Positions 34,527 through 47,614 of a stretch of 64,000 bases of DNA are shown here, piece by piece. This DNA comes from Triparma columacea (Eukaryota; Sar; Bolidophyceae; Parmales; Triparmaceae). The notes under the pieces are model-generated. The model saw only the letters and a list, made by a program, of their open reading frames with translations. It had not been told where the DNA came from and searched no databases. The stretch is from contig BRYA01000123.1 in assembly GCA_030267965.1 (NCBI GenBank), positions 1-64,000 on the forward strand, written 5' to 3'. Numbering within the stretch: the stretch's first letter is position 1; every line of letters starts with the position of its first letter. Made by a program: the position numbers and the translations under genes.

Positions 34527-37500
34527 TCAGAAAATGTCCTTAAATAGCTCCACAAAAGCGTCAAAGTCCAGCTCTTTGCTTTGACCTTTATTGATGTTTT
34601 GCACAATCTGCATGATATCGTCCGTGTCCCCCTCGTTGTCCTCCACCACACTCCCCAGCCTCTTCCTTGTTTGGTAGAGGCCCTGGTTCTCCCGCAGCGC
34701 TTCCTTGATCTCGCTCACGTCGACCACCCCATTCCCGTCGATATCGTACAGCGCAAAGAGCTCCGCGAGCTGCTTAAGTCTGTCCGCCGCCCTATCCTCT
34801 TCAAAGGGATCCACCATCTCCTCCTCCTCCTCCTCACCGGTCATCAAATACTCCACAGGGATTTCCTTCTCCTCCATGAGCACGTACTCCATAGCCTCAT
34901 CCACCTCAATCCTCTTCATGTACGGGAAAACCGTGCTGAAGACCGTCCTCAGGTCCACCCTTCCTTGGTCCTTGTGACCCTTTGAGACGCTGAGCTTTTG
35001 GAAGCTCTTCATGTAGTGCGGCCGGGCCAGCATCTCCGGCTCCTGGAAGAACTTGTGCAGAGGGACCTTGCTCTCCATGGCCTGCCGCGTCCTTTCGTGG
35101 CTCTCCGCCAAGGCCTCCAGGTCCTTGTAGTTCTTCCCGGTGTTCTGAAGCTTGACCACGATGCTCGCGAACGTCTCTGCCACCATCACGATCTCCTTCG
35201 CGCTGTAGGGTCCAAAGAAGGCCTGAGCACGGAGCCGCCTGTGGAGGTCACCGACGCTCTCCCTGCGCTTAATACCCTTCACGGCGTGCTCGGCGAATCC
35301 GCCACGGGCCTTACGGAGGGCGCTCTTCTTAAGCTCTTCAGCGGCATCCACAGCCTTCCCTCCGATGATGGGCTGCAGTTTCCCCCCCCCCATCGCCCTC
35401 TTCTTCCTCTTGTTCTTCAAGAAGTCCCTCCCCTTCTCCAGGTCAGGATCCCCGAAAACCTTCAAGCTGAAGTTCTCAACCCGCGCCCTCCATCTCTGCT
35501 GGTTCGCTGCCGTCTCTTCCGCCAGTTTTTCCAGGTGCGTCAGTGTTGCCACTTGAAGCGTCCCCCCCGCTTCTGGTCCCTGGGGCTTGCCCTTGAAACG
35601 TCCCGGCTTCTTCTTTTTCGTACCAGAGCTCTTCTTGATGGGGGAGAAAGGGGAACGCCCGTCGCCGTCGCCTTCGCCGTCAGTGATGTCAACTGACAGG
35701 TCATATGCCTCGGCCTCGGCCGCTCCGTAAAGAAGATCCTCAAGGTGCCTCTCTGCCGCCGATTCTTGGGACACGGAGGCTGCTTCTACACTTCCCGCTT
35801 TCGACCCCGCCGTCTGGGCCTGGAGCTGCTTCTTACGGAGGCCGAGATTGTCTAGCATTATGGTATTTCGGCTCTTGAACCTTCTAAGCTCCTTCTCCTT
35901 TGAGAGGATGAAGTCTGAGGGCCGGGATAAGGAGTTGGCGAGCTGCTCCTGAGCTATGATGGAGCGGCGTGCAGCCATGTCAAGCTTGGCCTTTTCGTCG
36001 AAAAAGTGCCCGTACATAGACTTTTGGCGGTTCGTCGAGCTGATTGCCCAATTGTCGGGGTCGTCCTTGTCGTCGTCTATGACAATGTTGTGGGTTTTCA
36101 TGGTGAAGAGGTCGCCCATCTCATCGGAGGCCTTTTTCCCCATGGAGTCAAGGGAGTTCATAATATATTCGTCTGTGGGGAGTGCAGACGAAGCGCGGCG
36201 CTCTGCCAGCGTTGACCGCTTCTTGACCGCCCCCTCCTCCTCCCCTCCCTTCTTCTTCTTCTTCTTCTTCTTCTTTCTCCTCCCCTTCTTCTTGAATTTG
36301 TAAGGGTCCTCCTCTTTCTCCTTTTTGCTCGCCGCTTGCAGCTTCTTAAAAACCGCCTTTGTGTTGTTGATGCGCTTCTCCATAACCTCCTCCCTCATGA
36401 GCTCCTTCGGCGTCTTGTTCCACGTTGCTTCCCCCCTGAGTTGCCCAAAGAGGCGGTTCTTCTCCTCCTCCCACTGTGCACCGATGAGGCCGTTTGGTCC
36501 ATGGCCGTACTCTTCCTCATCATCGTAGTTGCTCCCCTCTGACATTTCCTCGTCCTCTTCGTAGGAGGAGTAGTTGAATCCGGAGGACGCGATGGAGTCA
36601 ACGGTGGTCAACGCGGGGGTATCAACAGCCCCCTCCGCCACCTCCCCCTCTCCTTCCCCCTCCTTCACGCTCCCCTCCTTCTTCTCCTCCTGATGAACCG
36701 AGGGTGACAGCTGAGATTTAGGAGGAGAGGGAAAGTGGGACTTGGGCGACGTCGACTGCGACTTGGAAGAACTCCGTCGGTGAGTGGGTGAAGCGTTACC
36801 CCTTGAGCTGGGAGTTTGCGCCCGAATTGCCTGCATCTCCTTTACCATCTCCGAGTGTTTGGCAGACAGGACCTTATCGTTGGCCTCCATCTCCCTGACC
36901 GAATAATACAGCGCCTCGGCCTCGTCAAGACGAGCCTTCCTACGGCCAACCTTGTCGATGGGGAAACTCCATGTTCGCTTCCACCAGCTATCGGCCTCTC
37001 GCCCTCGAGTGAGGGTCCCCATGGCGTTTCCATCCATGTCCCACAGCATGACTGAGCAGTCTACCGAAGAGGTTAGGATAGAGGGAGGGTCCTGGATGAT
37101 CTCCAGGGTGCTGATTGCCTCCTTGTGTGCGGGGAAAGCGACCACGAGGGCGACGTCGTCGTCCGTGAGGTCATCAGAAGAGAACTTAGGCTGGGTTTGC
37201 CGGCGTCTTATAAGCCGACGCTTCCTATTCTTGGTTTTGGCGTCTTCATCATTGCTGGGAGCGATGTCCATGTCCATCTCCTCCTCCTTGGCTTTGTACA
37301 TGTTGCCATCGCGCTCACAGCGACGGTAGGGGTTGTAGGAGTTCTGACACTTGGGCATCTCAGCGTCCTTGGGGACCTTGAGCTCGCACTTGGTAATTGC
37401 GGCAGAAATGTCGAAGATGCGCACCCAGCCTTGCTCATCACCCGTAACGACAAGATGCCTACCGGCGGGTATATTGGTCGGAGGAATGACAGGGCCGCCG

Positions 37501-40200
37501 TAGGGGTCATAAAGGTGCTCCATAGCGCTCGCAGCGCAAGGCTCTTCGGCCTGCCCGGCGGTGGCCTGGCAGTTGGCCTCCTCGACCGGGTCGATCAAGC
37601 CTTCCGCGTTCGGTTTGGCGCAATAATTGTTCGCACCTGCATTATCGAAGCGGAGCATAGACTTATAGCGGGATGATCCGAGGTACGGTCGAACGGGGAT
37701 CATGGAAATGCCGCCGTCAGAGTCTGCGGAGAGAAGCAGGGGGTAGGGTTGAACAAACTTGAGGACGGTGACCTCCGAGAGCGTGTCGAGGTTCTCAGTA
37801 ACGTCGCAGTCCAGAGTGAGGAACTGAAAGTCCCAAATCTTGACGCTTCCGTCCACTGAACCTGTAGCAATGAGGCCCAGCGAGTTGTCGTGAGCAATGG
37901 AGGTCAGGTCAGAGTCATGGGCGTTTGTGATACAGCGGAGAAGGGAGGATGACGGGTTGTTGTGGAAGTCATCGTAGACGCGTAGGGACCTGTCCCAAGA
38001 TCCAGTTATTATGCACTTGTCCTCCTTGGCGTAAATCATGCAGGAGATTTCCGAGGAGTGGGGGGGCAGGGTGGCAATTTGCGACCAGTTGGAGTTGTTG
38101 AAAATGATGATCTCTCCACCCTGATTTGTAATGATGGCCTTGCGACCCTTAGAGTCGAAGGCTATGCCAGTTATCTCAGTCGTAGACAGGTTTGGAACCT
38201 CCCTCGAAAGCCTTCCAGTATCAGGATCCCAGATCTTCAGATCCTTGTCATGGACGGTGATGAAATTGTAACCCACGGAATTGAAAGTGCAAGCTGTTGG
38301 GGGGGCCTCCGGAGGACGAACGTCGACAGAGTCAAATGCGTGGATCTTCTTCGAACCGGCAACGAGGGTCATTCCATTGGTGGAAAACTCGAGGGCGTTC
38401 TCGACGGAATGAGCAACGTCAAACGTCTGACAGAGGTGGGGGGGGCAGTCGAAGGATTGAATGCAACGCTCGTGGTTCTCAAGCGCAACGTTGCGGCGAA
38501 TGTCCCACCAACTGAAGTGGCCAGAGGTGTCGAGGGAGCAGAGGCGACCAGATAGGTAAGGAGCACCTATTTTCACGATAGGGTCAGAGTGGCCTTTGAC
38601 GAGCTTATTGAGAGGATAGGAGAGGCCAGCCTCAAGGTCCCATACATAAATGTCATGTTCGAAACCGGCAGAGTAAAGGTTCCCATGGAAGTCGTATGTC
38701 AGGCATCGCACTCCCGAGGTGTGCCCGACGAGGGTGCGGATAGGCCTCAGCATTTCGAGGTCGAAAACCTTGATGGTCTTGTCCAAGGAGGCGGTGATGA
38801 CGACATCTGGGAGGGGGGTGAGGAAGGGTGTGGTGTGGTATGTAGGGAAAGACGTTTTACTCACCTAGCTCATTGTCCGGGTCCTGGACCGTAATAATAT
38901 CCTTGACCGTGTCCTTGTGAGTATCGAGCACTCCAACCTGGGTCGCTACGTATTTATACTTGGAGGCATTGTTCTCTGTCACCTTTTGCTTCACCTCCAC
39001 AACCTTCCACACCAAAACCTCATTCTCGCAACCGGCAGTGAAGAGGTGCTGCCGGATGTCATCCCAGGCCATCACGTACTGTTGAGAGTCAGTCGCCACC
39101 CGACCTGCAGGTTTAACGGATTCGGACATGACGTTGTTGCGATTTATGGCCTTGTGAAAGTTGATGCGAAGGTCAGAAGAGAGGATGCATATCAGGTCAA
39201 GGGAGGGAAGAAAGGTTGCCTGGATGCACGACACCTTATCCTCCCCTCTCATCATTCTGCGCTTGTAAGCAAAATCCTGGGCGGCGGGATAGGGGTAGGA
39301 GAAGGGGTGAGGGGGGTTGCAGACAGAAAAGAACAGCCAGTGTTACTCTACACATGAACAACTACTTTACTCACCTCTTCACAATCGTAGGGGAATATTT
39401 TACCACAGAGTTGCATGCCTCCTAACTCCCCCGCCAATTTGTCTCCCACTCCCCGGTTGTATGGGTCGTACACCTGGACCATGGGGCCAGCGGCAATGAG
39501 GATTCTTTGGATCTCTGGGATCCACTTGACGCACGGAACCCGACAGCGGTCATCGGAGGCAGTTTTTTCGTTCGCATCCACGACCGGGCGGACCTTCCAG
39601 TGGTCGTGGAAGTGGAAGTCCGTGGTGGAAGCCATGGCCATGTTGATGATGAAGCCAGTGAACTCGTCCCACTCCATGGAATCGTCACCGTTCACATCGA
39701 TCTGGTGGAAGAGCTCGACAAGGTCGGCGACGGTGCTCACAAGTCTAGCGGGAGGTTGTCTGATGGCAGGTTTCTGAGGGGAGGAGGAAGTGTTGACTGA
39801 AAGTCTTGTCTCCCCTCCCCTCTGTGAGTTATTCTTGGGGGTGGGGACACGGGCTAGGCGCATACTCGCCTCCCTAGCTAGGGCATCCTGCGGTGGGATA
39901 AAGGAGGGGAAGGGGGGTTAGGAGGAAGGTGCACGCCGACGTTCAGAACCTGGTTCTCACCTGCTTCTCCGAGTACTTGAGCATGACCGAGATAAATTGG
40001 TTCATTGTTAGCCCCCCAGGTTTCGATATGAAGTCCGTACGGAGCTTCGCTAGCTGATCAGCGGGGAGGCGCATCATAGTGGCGGCCACAATCGAAGAGG
40101 AGGGGGCTGCCTGCTCAACGGCAGAGGTCAGGGCAGTCGGTTGACCTTCATTAGAAGGGGTGGGGGGACGCGACGACGATGGGGAAGTCGCAGCAGACAT
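34527..40200 (-). CDS. Giant EF-hand and WD40 protein (WDR49/WDR64/EFCAB8-like)
   Basis: Four exons (39961-40200, 39375-39887, 38865-39276, 34527-38806) splice in phase (0, 0, 1) to 1,814 aa. An EF-hand loop occurs near the N terminus (DVNGDDSMEWDE, about residue 130). WD40 blades fill about residues 190-800, for example ITASLDKTIKVFDLEMLRPI, IITGSWDRSLRVYDD, IATGSVDGSVKIWDF and LTSSVDCSVMLWDMDGN. A long charged, partly disordered region follows, with a nine-lysine run near residue 1235, then a second EF-hand pair region at the C terminus (DIDGNGVVDVSE). The mix of flanking EF-hands and a double propeller is that of the WDR49/WDR64/EFCAB8 group, some of which are linked to cilia; a calcium-responsive scaffold is inferred. 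The last exon is 4.28 kb with no intron. Confidence 0.85.
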
Positions 40201-40472
40201 TTTGAAAGGCGCGAGGGTAACAAGGAATGGAGGGGAAGGGAAAGGCGGTGACGTGGGGGGGGGTGAAAGAGGGTTTAACAAGGAGGACAAGGCCCAGCAC
40301 AACAGCAGAAGGAAGGAGGAGGAGGAAGAAAAATGAAAATTGGGAGAACGTCCGGAGAAGGGAAAATATTAAAATGACAGGGGGCGGGGATTGCATCGTT
40401 GCAGACATCTAACGATCGTAACGAAGTAAGCTCGTGGTTTCTGTTTTATTTTTTTTTCATTACAAGCAAATC

Positions 40473-41003
40473 TTACTCAGCCTTGGCGAGCACAACTCCC
40501 TCGTACTTGTCCTGGAACCAAGTGATGGCATCCTCCTTGGTGAGCTTGTGGGGGAAACCAACCTTCTGGTTGCGGGTCTTCCTCCTGGCAACGCGGGCTC
40601 CGGCGCGGGTGAGGCAGACAAAGAAGTCCATGCCGTAAATTCCAGTGGTGGGGTCGTACTTGATTCCGAGATCGATGTGCTCGTTGATTCCGAATCCGAA
40701 GTTTCCGGTGGCAGAGAAGTTCTTCTGGAGGAGCTCGAACTCCTTAACCTTGAGGCCACGCTCGAGGATCTCAGCAGCCTTGTCCCCACGGACAGTGACA
40801 TGGCAAGAGATCTTCTCGTTACGCCTGATGCCGAAGGTCCTCACGGTGTAGCGGGCCTTGGAGAAAACAGGCTGCTGGCCGGTGAGCTGCTCGAGCACAC
40901 GGGCGGCACGGGTAAGGCGATCGCCAGACTCTCCAACGCAGCAGTTCAAGATGAGCTTGTCAATCTTGATATCCTTCATCACGTTGGCCTTGGAGTCAGT
41001 CAT
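40473..41003 (-). CDS. RPL11: 60S ribosomal protein L11 (uL5)
   Basis: A single open exon encodes 176 aa, the usual length. Diagnostic stretches are [73 protein letters not shown] and [16 protein letters not shown]11 is part of the 5S RNP of the large cytosolic subunit. No intron is needed. It is the left outer member of a symmetric block that ends on the right with RPL7. Confidence 0.97.
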   Translation of the reverse strand: MTDSKANVMKDIKIDKLILNCCVGESGDRLTRAARVLEQLTGQQPVFSKARYTVRTFGIRRNEKISCHVTVRGDKAAEILERGLKVKEFELLQKNFSATGNFGFGINEHIDLGIKYDPTTGIYGMDFFVCLTRAGARVARRKTRNQKVGFPHKLTKEDAITWFQDKYEGVVLAKAE

Positions 41004-41239
41004 TTTATATTATAGAAAGTCTGAGGGAGGGAGAGAGAGGGATAGGAAAAGGCGGCGGGTTAGGGGGGGCGATTTTTCAAGCAAGGTGGGAGAGGGGGTT
41101 GTCGAAGAGAGGAGGGAAATATCAGGTAATCTGTGCATATTTGAAACACCATGGCATGGGATATGATATTGTATATATTTTATTGTGGGGATATGGTCTT
41201 GTGGGGTATTCGAAGCCGGGCAAGCCTGTATTTGGCAAA
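41004..41239. other. Upstream region of RPL11
   Basis: This short interval holds the RPL11 leader and promoter, with purine-rich sequence at 41018-41050. The next 420 bp are the first copy of an inverted repeat. Nothing else was recognised. Confidence 0.4.
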
Positions 41240-41660
41240 AACCTGAAGCTCGATATCGGGTCACAAGGTGGGCTTGTTCTGGGCTGGGTGTCACATATAT
41301 CGCATTTCGTTCGTTCGAGAGGTCTTAAAAAGAGACAGGTGGCACATCGCTGAAAGGGGACGGGGTGTTTCGCACGTTTGTTGGAGTTTGGAGGTGAAGG
41401 ACTCACTGTCGATTTTGGCTTTTTCTTGATGAGGAAATAGGGTGATGAGACATGTTGGAGAGCTCTTCAAAATTGTGATGGACGTGACGGGTGGGAAGGA
41501 TCGGGGTGGAGGATGGGCGTTGGTGCGTTGTGGTGTGTGCAGTGTGTTTGGTTGGGGCGGGGGGATGCGAGGGACTTGAAAATTTTGAAGTTTCATGCCA
41601 AAAGTGGTGGACGTCAAAAGCAACAAACATGCACGCTCAGACGGCGCCATTTTAAGAGCG
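41240..41660 (-). repeat. Inverted repeat copy 1, with zinc-ribbon-like coding potential
   Basis: About 420 bp on the minus strand match, nearly base for base over the core, the plus-strand sequence at 44742-45172. One minus-strand frame encodes RCATCLFLRPLERTKCDICD, a Cys-x2-Cys-x10-Cys-x2-Cys pattern like a RanBP2-type zinc finger. That frame has no upstream ATG before a TGA. A different frame begins MSHHPISSSRKSQNR and meets TGA inside a potential GTGAGT donor. The GTGAGT...TTTCAG segment is 57 nt, a multiple of three, so removing it does not change frame. It may be a gene fragment, a small gene with an unseen first exon, or a non-coding element. Beyond the stop of homology the zinc-finger frame runs on to 41122. 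Confidence 0.7.
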
Positions 41661-42070
41661 GACCCCGGCGCATGGTGTCGATAGGAAAACGTGGGGGGGC
41701 GCAGGATCCCGCGATGAAATTGCGATGCATTTCCATCATTCACCATTCAACCAACACTGTCGCAGACATGACAAAACAACCCTCGCGGAAGGCGGCACAA
41801 GTGGACAGATTAGGTACAACAACAATCCTTTATCTAGTATTACAACCCGTCCCACCTCCTTTCCTCCCTTGCGAACGTATCAATATACGACCTCAATGTG
41901 ACATGTTCTTTGTTGAGTTTGGGTGGGAATAATGATTCCCAGTTTTTGTTTTATTTTTATGGGTTTTTTTCTTGGTATATGTTGTACGATCAGTGACCAA
42001 TCGCTGCCTTTGTCCCCCCTCGACAATTTCCCATTACTGGGCAACTATCGCGAAGGAACTAGGAAGCAAT
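41661..42070. other. 3' flank of histone H3
   Basis: This interval contains no supported gene. It should hold the H3 3' untranslated region. A canonical animal-type histone stem-loop (GGCTCTTTTCAGAGCC) was looked for on the minus strand and not seen. T-rich tracts occur near 41942-41975. Confidence 0.4.
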
Positions 42071-43888
<1,818 letters not shown>

Positions 43889-44456
43889 ATGTCTGGAAAA
43901 GGTGCGTAAAAGAGTTGCTCGGGGGCTTCGCAATGGGTCGGGCGAGGCTTGCGCCACGTTTTCTATTTTGATTAAACCCGGAGAGGGGCTGAAATGGAAT
44001 CCTTGTTCGAGGTCCCGCCAAGGGGGGCTGGAATGATCAACAACCAAGGCCTTCTTCTTACCCATCCGTTCCCTCTTCCCCCCACCCGCAGGAAAAGGAA
44101 AGGGAAAGGGAGGACGTGGATCCGGAAAGTCCGTGAGCTCTAGCTCCAAGGCTGGACTTCAGTTCCCCGTCGCTCGTGTCGGCCGCTACCTCAAGAAGGG
44201 CGGATACGCTTCCCGCGTCGGAGTCGGAGCCGGTGTCTACCTTGCCGCCGTCCTCGAGTACCTCACCGCTGAGATCCTCGAGCTCGCCGGAAACGCCGCC
44301 CGCGACAACAAGAAGACCAGGATTGTCCCCAGGCACATCACCCTCGCCGTCAAGAACGACGAGGAGCTCAACAAGCTTCTTGGCGGAGTCACCATCGCTG
44401 CTGGTGGAGTCCTCCCCAACATCCACGCCGTCCTTCTCCCCAAGAAGTCCGAGTAA
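43889..44456 (+). CDS. H2A: Histone H2A (with an intron just after the start codon)
   Basis: Exon 1 is only 13 nt (43889-43901, Met-Ser-Gly-Lys plus one base) and exon 2 is 44092-44456. The 190-bp intron has a GTGCGT donor and CCGCAG acceptor and restores Gly in phase 1, giving 125 aa. Recognised stretches are [55 protein letters not shown] and [20 protein letters not shown]. The C terminus ends LLPKKSE and lacks the SQE/SQD phosphorylation motif, so this is canonical H2A rather than H2A.X, and it is not H2A.Z. The Gly-Lys repeat at the N terminus is unusually regular ([10 protein letters not shown]). Confidence 0.96.
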
Positions 44457-44466
44457 ATATTTACTC
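44451..44466 (+). terminator. Perfect palindrome across the H2A stop codon
   Basis: GAGTAAATATTTACTC is a perfect 16-nt palindrome that includes the TAA stop (44454-44456). In RNA it would form at most a weak, loop-poor hairpin. It may act in 3'-end formation of the H2A mRNA or be coincidental. It does not match the animal histone stem-loop. Confidence 0.35.
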
Positions 44467-44741
44467 TGGCTGCTTTGAGCGTTGACGTTCGTGAAAATAT
44501 AAACAAAAAAATCCATAAAAAATAAACCAAACTGGATATCATAATATCCACCCAAACGAAACAAAGACAGTGCAAGCGTAGTCGGGGATGAATGGGGTTG
44601 GGGGGGATATAACAGGGTGGTTTCTGTTTGAAAAGTGATATACTAAATAAAGGATGTTATGTTGTTGTGTGAGAAACACGAAGCACTTTTAGCCGCCGTA
44701 TTCTGTGCCCCAACACTTAACCTCGCCAAAGCGCTAGGGCA
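44457..44741. other. 3' flank of histone H2A
   Basis: A/T-rich 3' sequence with several AATAAA-like words (ATAAAC, AATAAAC near 44510-44525 and TAAATAAAGG near 44645) that could serve in polyadenylation. No gene was recognised. Confidence 0.4.
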
Positions 44742-45172
44742 TGCAATTAAAATGTCGTGGTTGGAGTGACGCATGTTTTGCTTTTGGTGTCCACACCATG
44801 TTTGGCATGAAACTTCAAATTTTCAAGTCTCCCGCATCCCCCCGCCCCAACAAAACACACTGCACACACCACAATGCATCAACGCCCCCCCTCCACCCCT
44901 CATCCTTCCCACCCGTCACGTCCATCACAATTTTGAAGAGCTCTCCAACATGTCTCATCACCCTATTTCCTCATCAAGAAAAAGCCAAAATCGACAGTGA
45001 GTCCTTCACCTCCAAACTCCTCCAAACGTGCGAAACACCCCGTCCCCTTTCAGCGATGTGCCACCTGTCTCTTTTTAAGACCTCTCGAACGAACGAAATG
45101 CGATATATGTGACACCCAGCCCAGAACAAGCCCACCTTGTGACCCGATATCGAGCTTCAGACTTTTGCAATA
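44742..45172 (+). repeat. Inverted repeat copy 2, with zinc-ribbon-like coding potential
   Basis: This is the plus-strand partner of the minus-strand copy at 41240-41660. The core from GGCATGAAACTTCAAA through CGATATCGAGCTTCAG differs at only scattered positions, so duplication or gene conversion is recent. It encodes the same Cys-x2-Cys-x10-Cys-x2-Cys frame, here running to a stop at 45233, and the same MSHHPISSSRKSQNR start in another frame. The divergence point (just after GAGCTTCAG) is sharp, marking the repeat edge. Copy 2 lies between H2A and RPL7, mirroring copy 1 between H3 and RPL11. Confidence 0.7.
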
Positions 45173-45389
45173 TACGGCTTTCCTGGATACATTCCCCGCC
45201 CACGACGATATAACCGCTACAATATGCACCTAATGTCGAACCACAGTGAATGGCATACCACAAAACGACGATTTGGTTGAACAATTGCTCAACCCCCCCT
45301 CGAGGCTCCTGTGGTGAACTTTGTAACTTCCATTCTCCTTCTAACTCGCGTCTCTTTGCCCTCTCCTTCCCCCCCTCTCTTAGAATAGA
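45173..45389. promoter_or_regulatory. RPL7 upstream region
   Basis: The interval between the inverted repeat and the RPL7 ATG. A pyrimidine-rich stretch CCTTCTAAC to CTTCCCCCCCTCTCTTA just before the start could be the transcription start region, as in many ribosomal protein genes, or a splice acceptor of a leader intron. No TATA box is evident. Confidence 0.4.
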
Positions 45390-46112
45390 ATGGCTAAGGC
45401 TCCCGAATCCGTCCTTAAGAAGCAGGCCGCTCAGGCCAAGATTGCTGCGGATGCTCTCGTAGCTGCCAAGGCTGCCAAGAAGCTCCACCGTGCCAACAAG
45501 AAGGCTTTCGCCACCCGCGGAGCCGAGTACGCCGCTGAGTACAAGGCCACCGAGAAGGCCGCCATCGACGCTCGCCGCGAGGCCAAGGCTAAGGGTGGAT
45601 ACTTCGTCCCCCAGGAGCCCAAGCTTTGCTTTGTCATCCGCATCCGCGGTATCATCGGCGTTTCCCCCAAGGCCAAGAAGATCATGCAGCTCTTCCGCCT
45701 CCGCCAGATCCACAACGGCGCCTTCGTGAAGCTCAACGAGGCCACCATCCGCATGCTCCGCCTCATTGAGCCTTATGTGACTTACGGATACCCTTCCCTC
45801 AAGTCCGTCAAGTCCCTCATCCTCAAGCGCGGGTTCGGGAAGATCAACAAGCAGCGCATCCCCATCGGCGAGAACGCCGTCATCACCGAGGGCCTGAAGG
45901 TCGACGGTATCGACTGCGTGGACGACCTAATCCACGAGATTTACACCGTCGGCGACAACTTCAAGCAGGCCAACAACTTCCTGTGGACCTTCAAACTCTC
46001 GAGCCCGTCAGGGGGATTCAGCAGCAAGACCAAGCTCCTACACTTCCTCGAGGGAGGGGAGGCGGGGGCTAGGGGAGAGGAAATCAACAAGCTTATCGCC
46101 AAGATGATCTAA
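45390..46112 (+). CDS. RPL7: 60S ribosomal protein L7 (uL30)
   Basis: A single open exon of 240 aa. Key stretches are [80 protein letters not shown] and [20 protein letters not shown]. The N terminus is a basic Ala/Lys-rich helix typical of eukaryotic L7. It is a large-subunit cytosolic ribosomal protein. It is the right outer member of the symmetric histone block. Confidence 0.97.
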   Translation: MAKAPESVLKKQAAQAKIAADALVAAKAAKKLHRANKKAFATRGAEYAAEYKATEKAAIDARREAKAKGGYFVPQEPKLCFVIRIRGIIGVSPKAKKIMQLFRLRQIHNGAFVKLNEATIRMLRLIEPYVTYGYPSLKSVKSLILKRGFGKINKQRIPIGENAVITEGLKVDGIDCVDDLIHEIYTVGDNFKQANNFLWTFKLSSPSGGFSSKTKLLHFLEGGEAGARGEEINKLIAKMI

Positions 46113-46345
46113 TCTACTTACGCATTGCCAAAAGAAATGTAACGTACTTTATTTATTTATCTTTATTTTGGAAGAAAGAGAGAGAACGGGGAGGGTCACC
46201 TGGTTTGTCGGGTGAGAGTCCTTTGTGATGATGGTATTTTTAAATAACAAGCTGAGAAATTAGTTTTCTTTCGTTTTCTTATTCGCAAGTGCTGCGTTTA
46301 TGTAGTTTATACATCCTTCGTGTCCGTTCTGTGTTTCTTCGTTGT

Positions 46346-47282
46346 TCAGCTGTTCTTGTCCTTATCATTCTTCATTCCCTTAAGTTTCTCAAGCAGTTCT
46401 TCAATTTCCTTTTTCTCTTTCTCATTCGTTCTCTTCATTTTCTTCATCTTCATCTCATCCATCCCCTTCATCTCCATAATCTCGTCATCTACATCAAAAC
46501 CGTAAACCCAGGAGTAAAGCATTGCCTTGAAAGAGTAGAAAAAAGCAATCCAGTCTTGACCGACCTCGACAAATAGGGGGATGGTAAGCGGCATGTAGGA
46601 TCTACTTATCATTGTTACAGCAAGGACGAAACGAACCATGTGGGGGGTCGGTTTCTGAGAAGCGTGGGGGTGTTGTTGGGTTGGGGAGAGGGTGAGGGGA
46701 GGGGGGGGGGAGGGGGGGAGGGGGGGAAGGAGCGTAATGCAACCAACATCGTAAATAAAAAATGACTCGACCCCCCCCCCCCCCCAACCCTCCATGCGCG
46801 CAAAGGTTTCAAATCTTATGTGTGCGATTAAAGGCCACCGTCCCCCCCAAAACCCTCAGAAAACTCACCTTGCTATAATCAGAGAGTAATAAAAGCCCCC
46901 CCTCCATAACGTGCCTAGCTGCCTGAAGTACAAAGTAGATTTTAACACGTGCGTCAACCTCACCATTGGACTGTTCTTGGGCTTGTAGGAAGGTGGTTGT
47001 ACCTAGGATTGAGAATATTAGTTGTGTTATGGTATTTATGGTGGTGTTTGTTAGTTCGTTTTGTTGATTTGTGGTTGAGGGACCTTTGATGGATATTATG
47101 AGGAGCCTAACGATTAGTCTTGTGAAGAGGTTACACCATGTGAGACCGATGAAAGCGATGGGGATGAGGTGGTAATCATGAGGCGTTGAAGAAGGGGTGA
47201 TTTTAGGCAGGGTTTCATAGAATGCGAAGATTAAATCGAGGGTTTCGGAGGTAAGAGAGCCAAGGTCAAAGATTGAGAGCAT
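46346..47282 (-). CDS. Small multi-pass membrane protein, unknown function
   Basis: Exons 46869-47282 and 46346-46654 join in phase 0 across a GTGAGT...TCTCAG intron, giving 240 aa. Four to five hydrophobic segments are seen (for example DYHLIPIAFIGLTWCNLFTR, INTITQLIFSILGTTTFL, MVRFVLAVTMIS and WIAFFYSFKAML). The C terminus is a highly charged helix rich in Met, Lys and Glu (MEMKGMDEMKMKKMKRTNEK). No family signature is recognised. The intron contains G-rich and C-rich homopolymer runs (46690-46740 and 46770-46785) that are prone to sequencing error. It ends 233 bp from the convergent RPL7 stop. Confidence 0.7.
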
Positions 47283-47614
47283 TATTTTAGTGTGGGAGAG
47301 ATTCTGTTACACACAGAGGTCGGAGGGAGAATAAGTCGAAGAAGTAGAGAGAGAGTAGAGAGGAGAAGAGAGGGATTTGAGCGATGAAACGATGCCTAAG
47401 ATTTCGTAGATGTATGATAGGGCGTATTCAACGTTCGCGTACTCAACGTCCGCGTATCAAAGAGGATTAGGATATAGGGATTTTTGAGGAACTCATTTCC
47501 AGTCAGGACAGGGAATCACAATCACTTTTGGATTGAATGTATTTGGACGTACGTCAATATCGGCTAAAAGTTAATGAATATGCCCTCCTTGATTATACAA
47601 CAACAACATAAAAA
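47283..47614. other. Intergenic region between two minus-strand genes
   Basis: This 332-bp stretch contains the leader of the small membrane protein gene (start at 47282) and the 3' flank of the mTERF gene. A purine-rich tract at 47335-47375 (GAGAGAGAGTAGAGAGGAGA-like) and a duplicated ACTCAACGTCCGCGTA-like word near 47430-47455 are visible. Nothing else was recognised. Confidence 0.4.

Noticed and set aside
44741..45112. 123-codon open frame in inverted-repeat copy 2 (also partly in copy 1)
   Set aside because: It is open in both arms, but has no recognisable domain, and conservation at the DNA level is high in all frames, so it gives no evidence of selection on this protein.
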